From SXOA01 sp051004015 (GTDB lineage: Bacteria > Planctomycetota > Planctomycetia > Pirellulales > Pirellulaceae), in assembly GCA_051004015.1 (NCBI GenBank), contig JBPCKT010000041.1, positions 1-32,016 on the forward strand: DNA of 32,016 bases, read 5' to 3'. Positions within the stretch are counted from its first letter, which is position 1. The number at the start of each line of letters is the position of its first letter. Below the pieces are notes generated by a model. It saw only the letters and a list, made by a program, of their open reading frames with translations, was not told where the DNA came from and did not search any database. A program made the translations under genes and the position numbers. This document shows, piece by piece, positions 8,249 to 17,214 of this stretch.

Positions 8249-8340
8249 CCGGCTACTGTGGCGCAACTTTTGAAGCATCAAGAAGATGCGCCTCAGAAAT
8301 TAGTCGTAACTACGTGCCGCCTTCCCTCCCACGACATCCC

Positions 8341-8598
8341 ATGGCATCGGCCATGGAGTGGGTTGCCAAGATCACCACGGTCAGCCTGGAAATGGTCCTG
8401 CCGGGTGTGGGGGGGCATTACTTGGACATGTGGCTGGGGACAAGATTCTTGTCCCTATTGGGGTTTGTCGTGGGGATGGCGGTGGGGATCTTGCACCTGG
8501 TTCAAATGACCAGGCGGCCTCCGGATCCTCCTCAGGCGGCTGAAGAATTATTGGCCAAGGAAAGACAGGATCCTTCGGGTGAACGCACCGGCAAGTAG
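8341..8598 (+). CDS. atpZ: AtpZ/AtpI family F0F1 ATPase accessory membrane protein
   Basis: An 85-residue protein with two predicted membrane segments (about 8-24 and 34-54), the pattern of the AtpZ/ATPase_gene1 family that precedes atpB in many operons. The family-typical stretch EMVLPGVGGHYLDMWLGT with D-x-x-LGT between the helices is clear, followed by LLGFVVGMAVGILHLVQM. AtpZ-type proteins are thought to help assemble the rotor or carry Mg/Ca into it. The start is uncertain: the ATG at 8341 is chosen, with a GTG at 8314 and an ATG at 8353 also in frame and none with a clear ribosome-binding site. The 3' end overlaps the next gene by 20 nt, so translation is probably coupled. Confidence 0.8.
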   Translation: MASAMEWVAKITTVSLEMVLPGVGGHYLDMWLGTRFLSLLGFVVGMAVGILHLVQMTRRPPDPPQAAEELLAKERQDPSGERTGK

Positions 8599-9034
8599 TG
8601 AAATTGAGTTGGCACGGCCCGCGAGCCTGTACCGGGCGAGCGCGCTCCTCGTTGCCGCGCTCCTCGCACTGCTCCCTTGCTTTGCGGTATTTGGTTACTG
8701 CACCAACGGTGCATTTGGCATCCTGGCTGCCGTTGCGGCCTGCGGGATTTGTCTTACCTGCGGCATCCTCGCCCTGGCCATCACGGCAATCTCCCAGGCA
8801 ATGAACCAAGGGGTGCAGGGAATCTTGGCCGCGATGCTGGTGCGAATGGGCGTGCCCCTGGTCGCCATGTTCGTGCTGCCGGAAATCGGCGGCCCTTTGG
8901 TCGAGGCCGGTGTCACCGGCATGGTCATGGCCTATTACCTGGTCACTCTCGCGGTCGAAACCTGGTTGTCGTTGCGATTTGTCTCGGTCACAAAAAATGC
9001 CGGAGCGAAGCGCCCGGCCACCAAGGTCGCGTAG
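8579..9034 (+). CDS. AtpI-like four-helix membrane protein of ATP synthase operon
   Basis: A 151-residue protein with four predicted membrane helices (approximately 18-40, 45-70, 80-102 and 108-134). Its place between atpZ and atpB and its helix pattern match the ATP synthase protein I group, which aids c-ring assembly; sequence similarity by eye is weak. Conspicuous stretches are ASALLVAALLALLPCFAVFG and GILAAMLVRMGVPLVAMFVLPE, the latter resembling the AtpI segment with a conserved Arg. It starts with GTG at 8579 inside the end of atpZ and ends 3 nt before atpB, so it belongs to the operon. Confidence 0.7.
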   Translation: MNAPASSEIELARPASLYRASALLVAALLALLPCFAVFGYCTNGAFGILAAVAACGICLTCGILALAITAISQAMNQGVQGILAAMLVRMGVPLVAMFVLPEIGGPLVEAGVTGMVMAYYLVTLAVETWLSLRFVSVTKNAGAKRPATKVA

Positions 9035-9037
9035 GTC

Positions 9038-10438
9038 ATGGCGAACCCCGTTCTGCACATCAAGGACAGCTATTACTTCGAGGTGCCGAAGGTTCTTTGC
9101 CCGTCGAATTTCCACAGCCTCACCGAATTCCCCGCGGTTTGGGTTTCGCTCGATCCCCAGTTTCAGCAATGGGAATTCGACCGGCTGTACGACGAGCTGA
9201 CAGCCGTTCGCGACGGGGGCCAGCCGCTCTCGTTGCCCGCGAAAGAGCATTATCGCGAGGCCTGGCATACCTGGGTCGAGAGCGACCACGCGAATCACGG
9301 CAAGCCGTTCGATGTCTTTGTGGAAGAAGCGCTCGCCGCACAAGTCGCCGCCTGGAAAGCCTTGACCGCGAAGGACAAGAACTTCGCCGACGTTCGTTTT
9401 CAGGAGCATGTCTCGCATTCTAACGCGAGCGAGCTTTCTTACCCGGAATTGGTCCCCATCACCCGCTGGCTTTACGACGTGAAAGCGCAGTCGGCGTATC
9501 AGTTGGGACCCGATGCCTGGGGCCAGATGAAGCAGCGGGCCGGGAGTGTCGCGGAATACAAAAAAGAGTTCACCGACGGCCATGTGAAGGAGTGGAGCAA
9601 GGCGAAGAGGGATGCCTACAATTACCATCTTTCCGGCAAAATCCTGATTCCGCAGCCCTTTGGCGGTGAGCTCCGCAACTTGCATGAAAAAGAGGCCGGC
9701 CTGACCAACGTCGCCGTCTCCAAATTCATGATTGTCGAGGTCGTCGTCGGCCTGATCCTCATCGCAGTGTTCGGTTGGCTGGCGAGGAAGGTCGCGCATG
9801 GCGCTCCCCCCAAGGGCAAGGTTTGGAATTTTCTGGAAGCGTTTGTGGTGTTCATTCGCGATCAGATTGCGGAGCCTTCCATCGGCCATCACCACGCCCA
9901 CACGTATACTCCTTACTTGTGGACGGTGTTCTTCTTTGTCCTGGGCTGCAACCTGATGGGACTGATTCCCTGGGTCGGCGCGCCCACCGGTGCGTTTGCC
10001 GTCACGTCCGCCTTGGCCTTGCTGACGTTTGGCATGGTGGTGGCGGGAGGTATGCGAGAGTTTGGTTTCTTTGGGTTCTTCAAGAATATTGTCCCGCACA
10101 TGGATTTGCCTTGGTATATCGCGATCGTCATTGTTCCCATGCTGTTTGTGATTGAATTCATTGGCCTCCTCGTCAAGCATGCGGTCCTGGCGATTCGACT
10201 ACTGGCCAACATGGTGGCGGGACACCTGGTGCTGCTGGGCTTGATGGCGATTGCCTTTTCAATGGAAGCGGTCCAGCAATTCGCCGGAAACAACGTCACC
10301 TGGTCGATTGCCGCCGTCATTTCCGTCCTGGCCTGCACTGCATTCAGCATGATGGAATTGTTTGTCGCCTTTTTGCAGGCGTACGTTTTCACTTTTCTTT
10401 CCGCACTCTTTATCGGCTCGGTCTTGCACAAACACTAA
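9038..10438 (+). CDS. atpB: F0F1 ATP synthase subunit a (long N-terminal extension)
   Basis: Subunit a forms the proton half-channels next to the c-ring in the membrane. The canonical part is at the C-terminus: membrane helices from about residue 228 on, GHHHAHTYTPYLWTVFFFV, LMGLIPWVGAPTG, and LAIRLLANMVAGH, whose Arg387 corresponds to the essential Arg210 of the E. coli protein. At 466 residues it is far longer than the usual ~250-280. The extra ~190 N-terminal residues are hydrophilic and helical (for example FDRLYDELTAVRDGG, then EEALAAQVAAWKALTAKD) and show no signal peptide or family I know. The start ATG at 9038 follows the previous stop closely. No frameshift is seen between extension and core, so the fusion looks genuine. 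Confidence 0.95.
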   Translation: MANPVLHIKDSYYFEVPKVLCPSNFHSLTEFPAVWVSLDPQFQQWEFDRLYDELTAVRDGGQPLSLPAKEHYREAWHTWVESDHANHGKPFDVFVEEALAAQVAAWKALTAKDKNFADVRFQEHVSHSNASELSYPELVPITRWLYDVKAQSAYQLGPDAWGQMKQRAGSVAEYKKEFTDGHVKEWSKAKRDAYNYHLSGKILIPQPFGGELRNLHEKEAGLTNVAVSKFMIVEVVVGLILIAVFGWLARKVAHGAPPKGKVWNFLEAFVVFIRDQIAEPSIGHHHAHTYTPYLWTVFFFVLGCNLMGLIPWVGAPTGAFAVTSALALLTFGMVVAGGMREFGFFGFFKNIVPHMDLPWYIAIVIVPMLFVIEFIGLLVKHAVLAIRLLANMVAGHLVLLGLMAIAFSMEAVQQFAGNNVTWSIAAVISVLACTAFSMMELFVAFLQAYVFTFLSALFIGSVLHKH

Positions 10439-10503
10439 TCGCAGGCGTGGCTGCGGTTGCTCCATAAAAAGTCCTTCCTCATTCAACTCAGGAGATGAGT
10501 TCC

Positions 10504-10797
10504 GTGTACAAGATTTCCAGAATTCTGCTTGGTGCATTGCTGTTGACGTTTGCCGCCGTCGCTCCCGCCCTGGCACAGCCGGCGGCCGAGGGGATTCTCA
10601 ATTCTCGGCACATCGGTGCCGGTTTGGTCATCATGGGTGCCGGTTTTGGCATCGGCAAGCTGGCCTCCAGTGCCCTGGAGAGCATGGCCCGCCAGCCGGA
10701 AGTCGCCGGCAGCATCCAGACGGCCATGATCATCGCGGCGGCCCTCATCGAAGGCGTCACGCTGTTCGCGCTTTATATCTGCATGTCGGGCACCTAG
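10504..10797 (+). CDS. atpE: F0F1 ATP synthase subunit c
   Basis: Subunit c builds the membrane rotor ring. After a signal-peptide-like start (ISRILLGALLLTFAAVAPAL, then an A-x-A/QP site) comes the two-helix hairpin: IGAGLVIMGAGFGIGKLASS, polar loop with ARQPE, then IIAAALIEGVTLFALYI. The Glu in LIEGVTLFA is the proton carrier; the residues after it (G-V-T rather than S/T-T/S with a later Tyr) point to protons, not sodium. Start choice: AGGAG (10490-10494) directly abuts an ATG at 10495, too close to serve it, while the GTG at 10504 is spaced 9 nt, so the GTG is preferred. Either start leaves the mature protein unchanged. Confidence 0.95.
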   Translation: MYKISRILLGALLLTFAAVAPALAQPAAEGILNSRHIGAGLVIMGAGFGIGKLASSALESMARQPEVAGSIQTAMIIAAALIEGVTLFALYICMSGT

Positions 10798-10854
10798 TCT
10801 CGTCCCAGCGTGGCCGGGTCTGGGTTCGACGAACTTGCTGCGGGAGCATGTGAC

Positions 10855-11586
10855 ATGCGTGGTACGGGATTTTTACTCTGGCTGATTCCGTTGGTTGCTG
10901 TAGCGGCGCTGCTTGGGAGCGCGTTGTGGTCCCCCCTGCGAGCGGAGGAGGAAAAGGCCAAATCCGCGGAAGTCAAAAGGGCATCGAGCGATGTCAACGC
11001 CGAGGGGAAAACAGAATCCCATGACAAGGGGCACGGTGAAAAAGGGCACCACGACCCTACCGATCTGGGTCCCGCTAACGCCAGCCGAAACATTGCCAGC
11101 CCAGATGACTTCAAAGCCGACGCTGCGATTGCGACTTTGGTCATCTTCCTACTCCTGATGGCAATCCTGACCAAGTTCGCTTGGAAGCCGATCGCCCATG
11201 GGTTGGAGGCGCGGGAGAAGGGGATTTTGGACAAGATCGAGCAGGCGCGAGTTGCCGCGGAGAAGGCGACTGCCCAGTTGCACGAGTATGAGGCTCGCTT
11301 GGCGGCGGCTACGCAGGAGGCGCAGCAGATTGTCGGCGAAGCCCGCAAGACCGCGGAGACCGCCAAGGAGAAGATTCTTGGCGAGGCTCAGGCACTGGCC
11401 CAGCGAGAGCGGGAAAAAGCCGTGGCCGATATTACCGTCGCCAAGAATCAGGCCCTCCGCGAGATTGCCGAGAAGAGCGTGGACACCGCGATTGGCCTTG
11501 CCCGGAACATCATCCGCCGCGAAGTTCGCCCGGGAGACCACGAGCAACTGATTCAGGACGCACTTAAGCAATTCCCGAATAACTGA
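10855..11586 (+). CDS. atpF: F0F1 ATP synthase subunit b
   Basis: Subunit b is the peripheral stator linking F0 to F1. The 243-residue protein has a second hydrophobic segment before the usual one: GFLLWLIPLVAVAALLGSAL near residues 4-25 looks like a signal peptide. A charged His/Lys/Asp/Glu linker (about 30-75) follows, then the membrane anchor IATLVIFLLLMAILTKFAWKP. The rest is a long Ala/Glu/Lys coiled coil (EARKTAETAKEKILGEAQAL-like) typical of b. The ATG at 10855 has GGGAG 8 nt upstream; an in-frame GTG at 10810 is rejected for lack of a site. It is preceded by atpE (57 nt) and followed by atpH (8 nt). Confidence 0.92.
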   Translation: MRGTGFLLWLIPLVAVAALLGSALWSPLRAEEEKAKSAEVKRASSDVNAEGKTESHDKGHGEKGHHDPTDLGPANASRNIASPDDFKADAAIATLVIFLLLMAILTKFAWKPIAHGLEAREKGILDKIEQARVAAEKATAQLHEYEARLAAATQEAQQIVGEARKTAETAKEKILGEAQALAQREREKAVADITVAKNQALREIAEKSVDTAIGLARNIIRREVRPGDHEQLIQDALKQFPNN

Positions 11587-11594
11587 CTAGCGAT

Positions 11595-12209
11595 ATGACC
11601 CAAACTTCCCACACCTTCGATCCCGGCCAGGAGCAGATCGGCACGGTCTACGCCAAGGCGCTCGTCGCTGCCGCGGAAAAAGCCGGCCAATCGGACCGGG
11701 TCGTCGAGGAATTGGAAGAGATCGTCTCGGAAGTCTTCGACAAGCTGCCGCAAGTGGCTGCCGCATTCTCGTCGCCGCGTCTGGCGCATGAAGAAAAGGT
11801 TGCGATGCTGGATAAGGCTTTCGGCGGCAAGGTCTCTGTGACCACGCTCAACTTTCTGAAGGTCCTTTCCCGCCACGGCCGCATGGGCAGCATCCGTGCC
11901 GCGGCCCGTTCCGCTCGCAAGCTCCTGAATGAGAAGCAGAACCGGGTGGAAGTTGAGGTCCGCACCGCCGCCCCGCTCTCCGACTCGCAGCGGAAGGCGA
12001 TCTCCGTCCGCCTGGCAGCCATGCTCGGCCGGGAAGTCGTGCTGAATACGAAGGTTGACCCCGAGCTATTGGGAGGCGTGGTCGTCCGGGTTGGCGACAC
12101 GCTGTACGACGGCAGCCTTTCCAGCAAGCTGCTCTCGATCCGTTCCCAGGCCATCGACAGGACGGCCGCCCGCTTCCGCGATTCCTTGAACAAATTCGTC
12201 ACCACTTAA
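11595..12209 (+). CDS. atpH: F0F1 ATP synthase subunit delta
   Basis: The delta subunit (OSCP homologue) caps the F1 hexamer and binds subunit b. The 204-residue protein has the usual helical N-domain (IGTVYAKALVAAAEKAGQ, VVEELEEIVSEV, FSSPRLAHEEKVAMLDKAFG, LNFLKVLSRHGRM). The C-terminal part contains VEVEVRTAAPLSDSQRKAI and the family signature VDPELLGGVVVRVGDTLYDGS, leading to a helix with LLSIRSQ. It lies between atpF and atpA with gaps of 8 and 15 nt. Confidence 0.94.
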   Translation: MTQTSHTFDPGQEQIGTVYAKALVAAAEKAGQSDRVVEELEEIVSEVFDKLPQVAAAFSSPRLAHEEKVAMLDKAFGGKVSVTTLNFLKVLSRHGRMGSIRAAARSARKLLNEKQNRVEVEVRTAAPLSDSQRKAISVRLAAMLGREVVLNTKVDPELLGGVVVRVGDTLYDGSLSSKLLSIRSQAIDRTAARFRDSLNKFVTT

Positions 12210-12224
12210 GTCTGCCGCGATATC

Positions 12225-13751
<1,527 letters not shown>

Positions 13752-13782
13752 CGCAGAATGTCCGTGTAAGCGGAGGTGCAGC

Positions 13783-14169
13783 ATGTCCAACTATGGTGGA
13801 TTCGACCCGAACGCCGGAAAGCCATTTGTAGCTGCGCAGGGACAGTACTACCAACCGACTGCGGATGACAGGACTTGGGCAATGCTGGCCCATATTTCAC
13901 CGATCGTCGGGCTCGGATTCATTGGACCGCTCGTGGTATGGCTGATTTACAAGGACAAGTCTCCTTTCGTCGCGGACCAGGCAAAGGAGTCCCTCAACTT
14001 CAATCTCGCGGTGTTGGTGGTCGTCCGGATTTGCGTCGCCACATGCGTCGGAATCGTGGTGGCCCCCGTCGTCGGAATTGGAGCTCTGGTCTATCAAATC
14101 ATCGCTGCCATGGAAGCGAACAAGGGGGTCTGGTATCGCTACCCCTACACCATTCGCATGATCAACTAA
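13783..14169 (+). CDS. DUF4870 (Tic20-like) membrane protein inside atp operon
   Basis: A 128-residue DUF4870 protein. The first ~30 residues are polar and rich in Gly/Gln/Tyr. Then come TWAMLAHISPIVGLGFIGPL, a second hydrophobic stretch, and the family signature PFVADQAKESLNFN, followed by membrane segments around LAVLVVVRICVATCVGIVVA and VGIGALVYQIIAAMEANKG. It has a strong ribosome-binding site (GGAGG about 7 nt before the ATG) and lies 31 nt after atpA and 3 nt before atpG, so it is co-transcribed with the ATP synthase. DUF4870 proteins have no established biochemical role. An assembly or membrane-integration helper for the ATP synthase is a guess from position only. Confidence 0.88.
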   Translation: MSNYGGFDPNAGKPFVAAQGQYYQPTADDRTWAMLAHISPIVGLGFIGPLVVWLIYKDKSPFVADQAKESLNFNLAVLVVVRICVATCVGIVVAPVVGIGALVYQIIAAMEANKGVWYRYPYTIRMIN

Positions 14170-14172
14170 CTT

Positions 14173-15066
14173 ATGGCCAAAGCCCGCGCCTTAGATAAAC
14201 GCCGCAAGTCCATCCGCAACATCCGCAAGATCACGCGGACGATGGAGCTGATCGCGACCGCGCGGTTCAAGAAAGCTATGGACCGGGCCAGCGCGGCCAC
14301 CGCCTATACCAAACGAATTACTCAGCTCGTGTCGGACCTCGCCAACAGCGGTCTGACCGTCAGCCATCCCTTGCTGGAAGCTCGCCCCGTGGTGGAGGAC
14401 GCCACGCTGCTCATTCTCACCGCCAACCGTGGGCTCTGCGGCGGGTACAATGGCAGCGTCGTCCGCTTGGCGGTGCCGCGAATCGCCGAGATCAAGGCGG
14501 AAGTCCCCCGCCTCAGGACCGAAGTCTCGGGCAAACGGGGCATCGCGGCTTTCAAGTTCCGCAAGATCGAGGTCCACCAGACCTTTACGCAGTTCGAGGA
14601 TCAGCCCAAGTTTGACGAAGTCGAAGTCATCGCCAACCGCTACCTGCAACAGTATGCCGCCGGCGAGCTTGACCGGCTGGACGTGGCCTATACGCGGTTC
14701 GTTAGCATTTCGCGGCAAGTCGCCGTCGTCGAAACGCTGCTCCCGCTGGGATCGTTGACGGGAGACCCGGCGGGCAAGGACAAAGCGAAGGAAGCTGCCG
14801 CCAGCTCGATGTACGAATTCATGCCCTCCGCGGAGAGCATCCTGCAGGAAGTTGTGCCCACGAGCTTCAAGGTCAAGCTCTTCAAGTGCTTCCTCGACGC
14901 GGCCGTCAGCGAGCAGATTTCCCGGATGGTGGCGATGAAGTCGGCCACGGAAAACGCCTCCGACATGATCAAGCAACTGTCGATGACCTACAACCGCGCC
15001 CGCCAGTCGCAGATCACCGGCGAGATTATGGAAATCATCGGAGGCGTGGAGGCGCTAAAGAAGTAG
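14173..15066 (+). CDS. atpG: F0F1 ATP synthase subunit gamma
   Basis: Gamma is the central rotor shaft of F1. The 297-residue protein starts with the classical helix KSIRNIRKITRTMELIATAR, followed by KAMDRASAATAYTKRI. It contains LLILTANRGLCGGYNGSVVR and ends with the long C-terminal helix SRMVAMKSATENASDMIKQL, then YNRARQSQITGEIMEIIGG. All landmarks of the family are present at normal spacing. The internal region around residues 195-215 (LTGDPAGKDKAKEAAASSMY) is a hydrophilic loop. The ATG at 14173 lies 3 nt after the stop of the DUF4870 gene. Confidence 0.97.
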   Translation: MAKARALDKRRKSIRNIRKITRTMELIATARFKKAMDRASAATAYTKRITQLVSDLANSGLTVSHPLLEARPVVEDATLLILTANRGLCGGYNGSVVRLAVPRIAEIKAEVPRLRTEVSGKRGIAAFKFRKIEVHQTFTQFEDQPKFDEVEVIANRYLQQYAAGELDRLDVAYTRFVSISRQVAVVETLLPLGSLTGDPAGKDKAKEAAASSMYEFMPSAESILQEVVPTSFKVKLFKCFLDAAVSEQISRMVAMKSATENASDMIKQLSMTYNRARQSQITGEIMEIIGGVEALKK

Positions 15067-15213
15067 AGTCGTGCAAAACCAAATTCGAAACCTCAAATCT
15101 CAAACAAATGTGAAACAGGAAATCTCGAAATAGGAAACAATGCGGTTTCTGAATTCCATCTTCAGAATTCCCAATTGTTTGAGATTTGAGATTTCCCAGA
15201 TTCCGATCTCACT
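15067..15213. repeat. Structured spacer with 16-bp perfect inverted repeat between atpG and atpD
   Basis: CTCAAATCTCAAACAA at 15092-15107 is the exact reverse complement of 15175-15190. Between the arms lie a 7-bp hairpin (TTCTGAA 15147-15153 with TTCAGAA 15161-15167) and a GAAAC/GTTTC pair. The spacer is AT-rich compared with the flanking genes, and short motifs such as GAAA, AATCTC and GAATTC recur. No T-run follows, so it is not a classical terminator. It would form a large folded RNA between two cistrons that need equal or threefold expression. Confidence 0.75.
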
Positions 15214-16662
15214 ATGCCAACCGCAACCGCAAACAACATCGGTCGAATCACCCAGGTCATCGGCTCCACTTTCGACGTGCAGTTCGAAGAGGACCAGTTG
15301 CCCGGCATTTACAATGCCGTCAAAATTGAGTCGTCCAACAAGGGAGTGGATATCAATCTCACCGGCGAGGTGCAGCAGCATCTCGGCGGCGGGCGCGTTC
15401 GCTGCGTCGCCCTGGGGAGCACCGACGGCCTGATCCGCGGGCAGGACGTGGTCGATACCGGCGGGCCGGTCACCGTTCCCGTTGGCGAAGCGACCCTCGG
15501 CCGCGTCTTCAATCTGCTCGGCGAGCCGATTGACAACCGCGGGCCGGTCGTCACCAAGGAACGCTGGCCCATCCACCGCGAAGCGCCGAAGCTGGCCGAC
15601 CTCTCCGCCAGCACAGAACTTTTCGAAACCGGCATCAAGGTCGTCGACCTTCTCACACCGTTCGTCCGCGGCGGCAAAGCCGGACTGTTTGGCGGAGCCG
15701 GACTGGGCAAGACCGTCATTCTCACGGAACTGATCGCCCGCATCGCCCGCGTCCACGGCGGCTATTCGGTGTTTGCCGGCGTGGGGGAACGGACCCGCGA
15801 AGGGACCGACCTGTGGCTGGAAATGCAGGAGGCCAAAATCGGCGATACCGGCCGCAGCGTCATCGAGCAGACGGCCATGGTGTTCGGCCAGATGAATGAG
15901 CCCCCCGGCGCGCGTCTCCGCGTGGCTCTCAGTGCTCTGACGATGGCCGAGTACTTCCGCGATCTGACGGGCAAGGACACGCTGCTGTTCGTCGACAACA
16001 TTTTCCGCTTCAGCCAGGCCGGGAGCGAAGTTTCCGCCCTCCTCGGCCGGATGCCCTCCGCGGTCGGTTACCAGCCGACGCTGGCAACGGAGATGGGTGC
16101 GTTGCAGGAACGGATTTCTTCGACCAAGAAGGGGGCCATCACCTCGGTGCAGGCCGTCTATGTACCGGCGGATGATCCGACCGACCCGGCGCCTGCCGCC
16201 GCCTTCGGCCAACTCGATGCGTTCATCTATCTGGAGCGCTCGATCTCGGAAAAAGGCATTTATCCCGCCATCGACCCGCTTGCCTCCTCCAGCCGTTTGC
16301 TCGATCCGCAGTATGTCGGAGAGCGGCATTACACGGTGGCCCGCCGCGTGCAGATTACGCTGCAGCGTTACCGCGAATTGCAGGACATCATCGCCATCCT
16401 CGGCGTCGACGAACTCAGTGAAGACGACAAGCTGGTGGTGCATCGCGCTCGCCGGATCGAGCGGTTCCTTTCCCAGCCGTTCTTCGTTGCCGAGGTATTT
16501 ACGCAGAAAGCGGGTGAATACACGAGCGTGGCCGAGACCATCCGCAGCTTTGAGGAAATTTGCAACGGGAAGTGGGACCACCTGCCGGAGGATGCGTTCA
16601 TGTACGTCGGCCCGATCGAGCAGGCGGAAGAGCAGGCCAAGAAGCTGGCACAGAAGAAGTAA
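15214..16662 (+). CDS. atpD: F0F1 ATP synthase subunit beta
   Basis: Beta carries the catalytic sites of F1. The 482-residue protein has normal length and every landmark: the N-terminal barrel (IGRITQVIGSTFDVQFEEDQ), the Walker A loop GGAGLGKT (160-167), FAGVGERTREG with the catalytic Glu, MNEPPGARLRVALSALTMAE, the Walker B strand LLFVDNIFRFSQAGSEVSAL, the P-x-A-V-G-Y-Q-P-T-L segment, and the DELSEDD stretch near the C-terminus. It ends in EEQAKKLAQKK and is followed 6 nt later by atpC. Confidence 0.98.
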   Translation: MPTATANNIGRITQVIGSTFDVQFEEDQLPGIYNAVKIESSNKGVDINLTGEVQQHLGGGRVRCVALGSTDGLIRGQDVVDTGGPVTVPVGEATLGRVFNLLGEPIDNRGPVVTKERWPIHREAPKLADLSASTELFETGIKVVDLLTPFVRGGKAGLFGGAGLGKTVILTELIARIARVHGGYSVFAGVGERTREGTDLWLEMQEAKIGDTGRSVIEQTAMVFGQMNEPPGARLRVALSALTMAEYFRDLTGKDTLLFVDNIFRFSQAGSEVSALLGRMPSAVGYQPTLATEMGALQERISSTKKGAITSVQAVYVPADDPTDPAPAAAFGQLDAFIYLERSISEKGIYPAIDPLASSSRLLDPQYVGERHYTVARRVQITLQRYRELQDIIAILGVDELSEDDKLVVHRARRIERFLSQPFFVAEVFTQKAGEYTSVAETIRSFEEICNGKWDHLPEDAFMYVGPIEQAEEQAKKLAQKK

Positions 16663-16668
16663 TTCAAG

Positions 16669-17076
16669 ATGTCCAAACTCCTCCACTGCATTGTCGTCAC
16701 GCCCGAAGCTACCGCCCTGGAACAGGATGCGGAGTTTGTCGCGCTGCCGCTCTATGACGGCGAGATCGGCATCCTTCCCGCCCACAGCCCGATGATCGGT
16801 CGGCTGGGATATGGCGAGATGCGGATTCGCTCCGCCGGCGGCGCGACGGCCACGTATTACCTGGACGGCGGCTTTGTGCAGGTGGCGGATAATGTGGTCT
16901 CGGTCCTGACCAGCCGCGCGGTGCCTGCCGCGCGCTTGAATGAAGGGGCCGCTCAGGACCAGCTCGAAACCGCCAGCAAGCGGCAGGCCAGCACGCCGGA
17001 GCTTGCCGAGCTGCGCGAACGCGCCATCTTGCAGGCTCGCGCTCAGATCCGAATTGCCCGCCGCGCCCGGATATAA
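16669..17076 (+). CDS. atpC: F0F1 ATP synthase subunit epsilon
   Basis: Epsilon binds gamma at the foot of the central stalk and can inhibit ATP hydrolysis. The 135-residue protein shows the N-terminal beta-sandwich (HCIVVTPEATALEQDAEFVA, LYDGEIGILPAHSPMIGRLG, YYLDGGFVQVADNVVSVLT) and a helical hairpin (QLETASKRQAS, then LAELRERAILQARAQIRIA). The 6-nt gap to atpD indicates coupling. It is the last gene of the operon; no clear intrinsic terminator was found in the 138 nt that follow. Confidence 0.95.
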   Translation: MSKLLHCIVVTPEATALEQDAEFVALPLYDGEIGILPAHSPMIGRLGYGEMRIRSAGGATATYYLDGGFVQVADNVVSVLTSRAVPAARLNEGAAQDQLETASKRQASTPELAELRERAILQARAQIRIARRARI

Positions 17077-17214
17077 CGCGCTGCTTCGCCGCGGCCCGCG
17101 GAATTCGCCACGGCTTCTCTGGGCTCGTCTCTTTTTGGCTTCCGCCGCGCGCCGATGAAAGTTGTACCCGGCAGCTAGCTTCTTCCGCTGCCGAGAGCCC
17201 GCAGGGATGGTGCG

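Larger units (their letters stand above)
7565..8340. other. Divergent intergenic region between DUF4912 gene and ATP synthase operon
   Basis: About 775 nt with no convincing gene on either strand; the open frames here are short, lack family features and are in poor context. It must hold promoters for both directions, but I could not fix a sigma-70 match. Visible structure: CCCC/GGGG arms around AAAAATA at about 7968-7982, a perfect 7-bp hairpin at 8001-8029 (CCCTCCG/CGGAGGG), and the attenuator-like pair of hairpins at 8176-8248. Tiny frames with ATG at 8088, 8127 and 8149 end before the operon. Confidence 0.7.
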
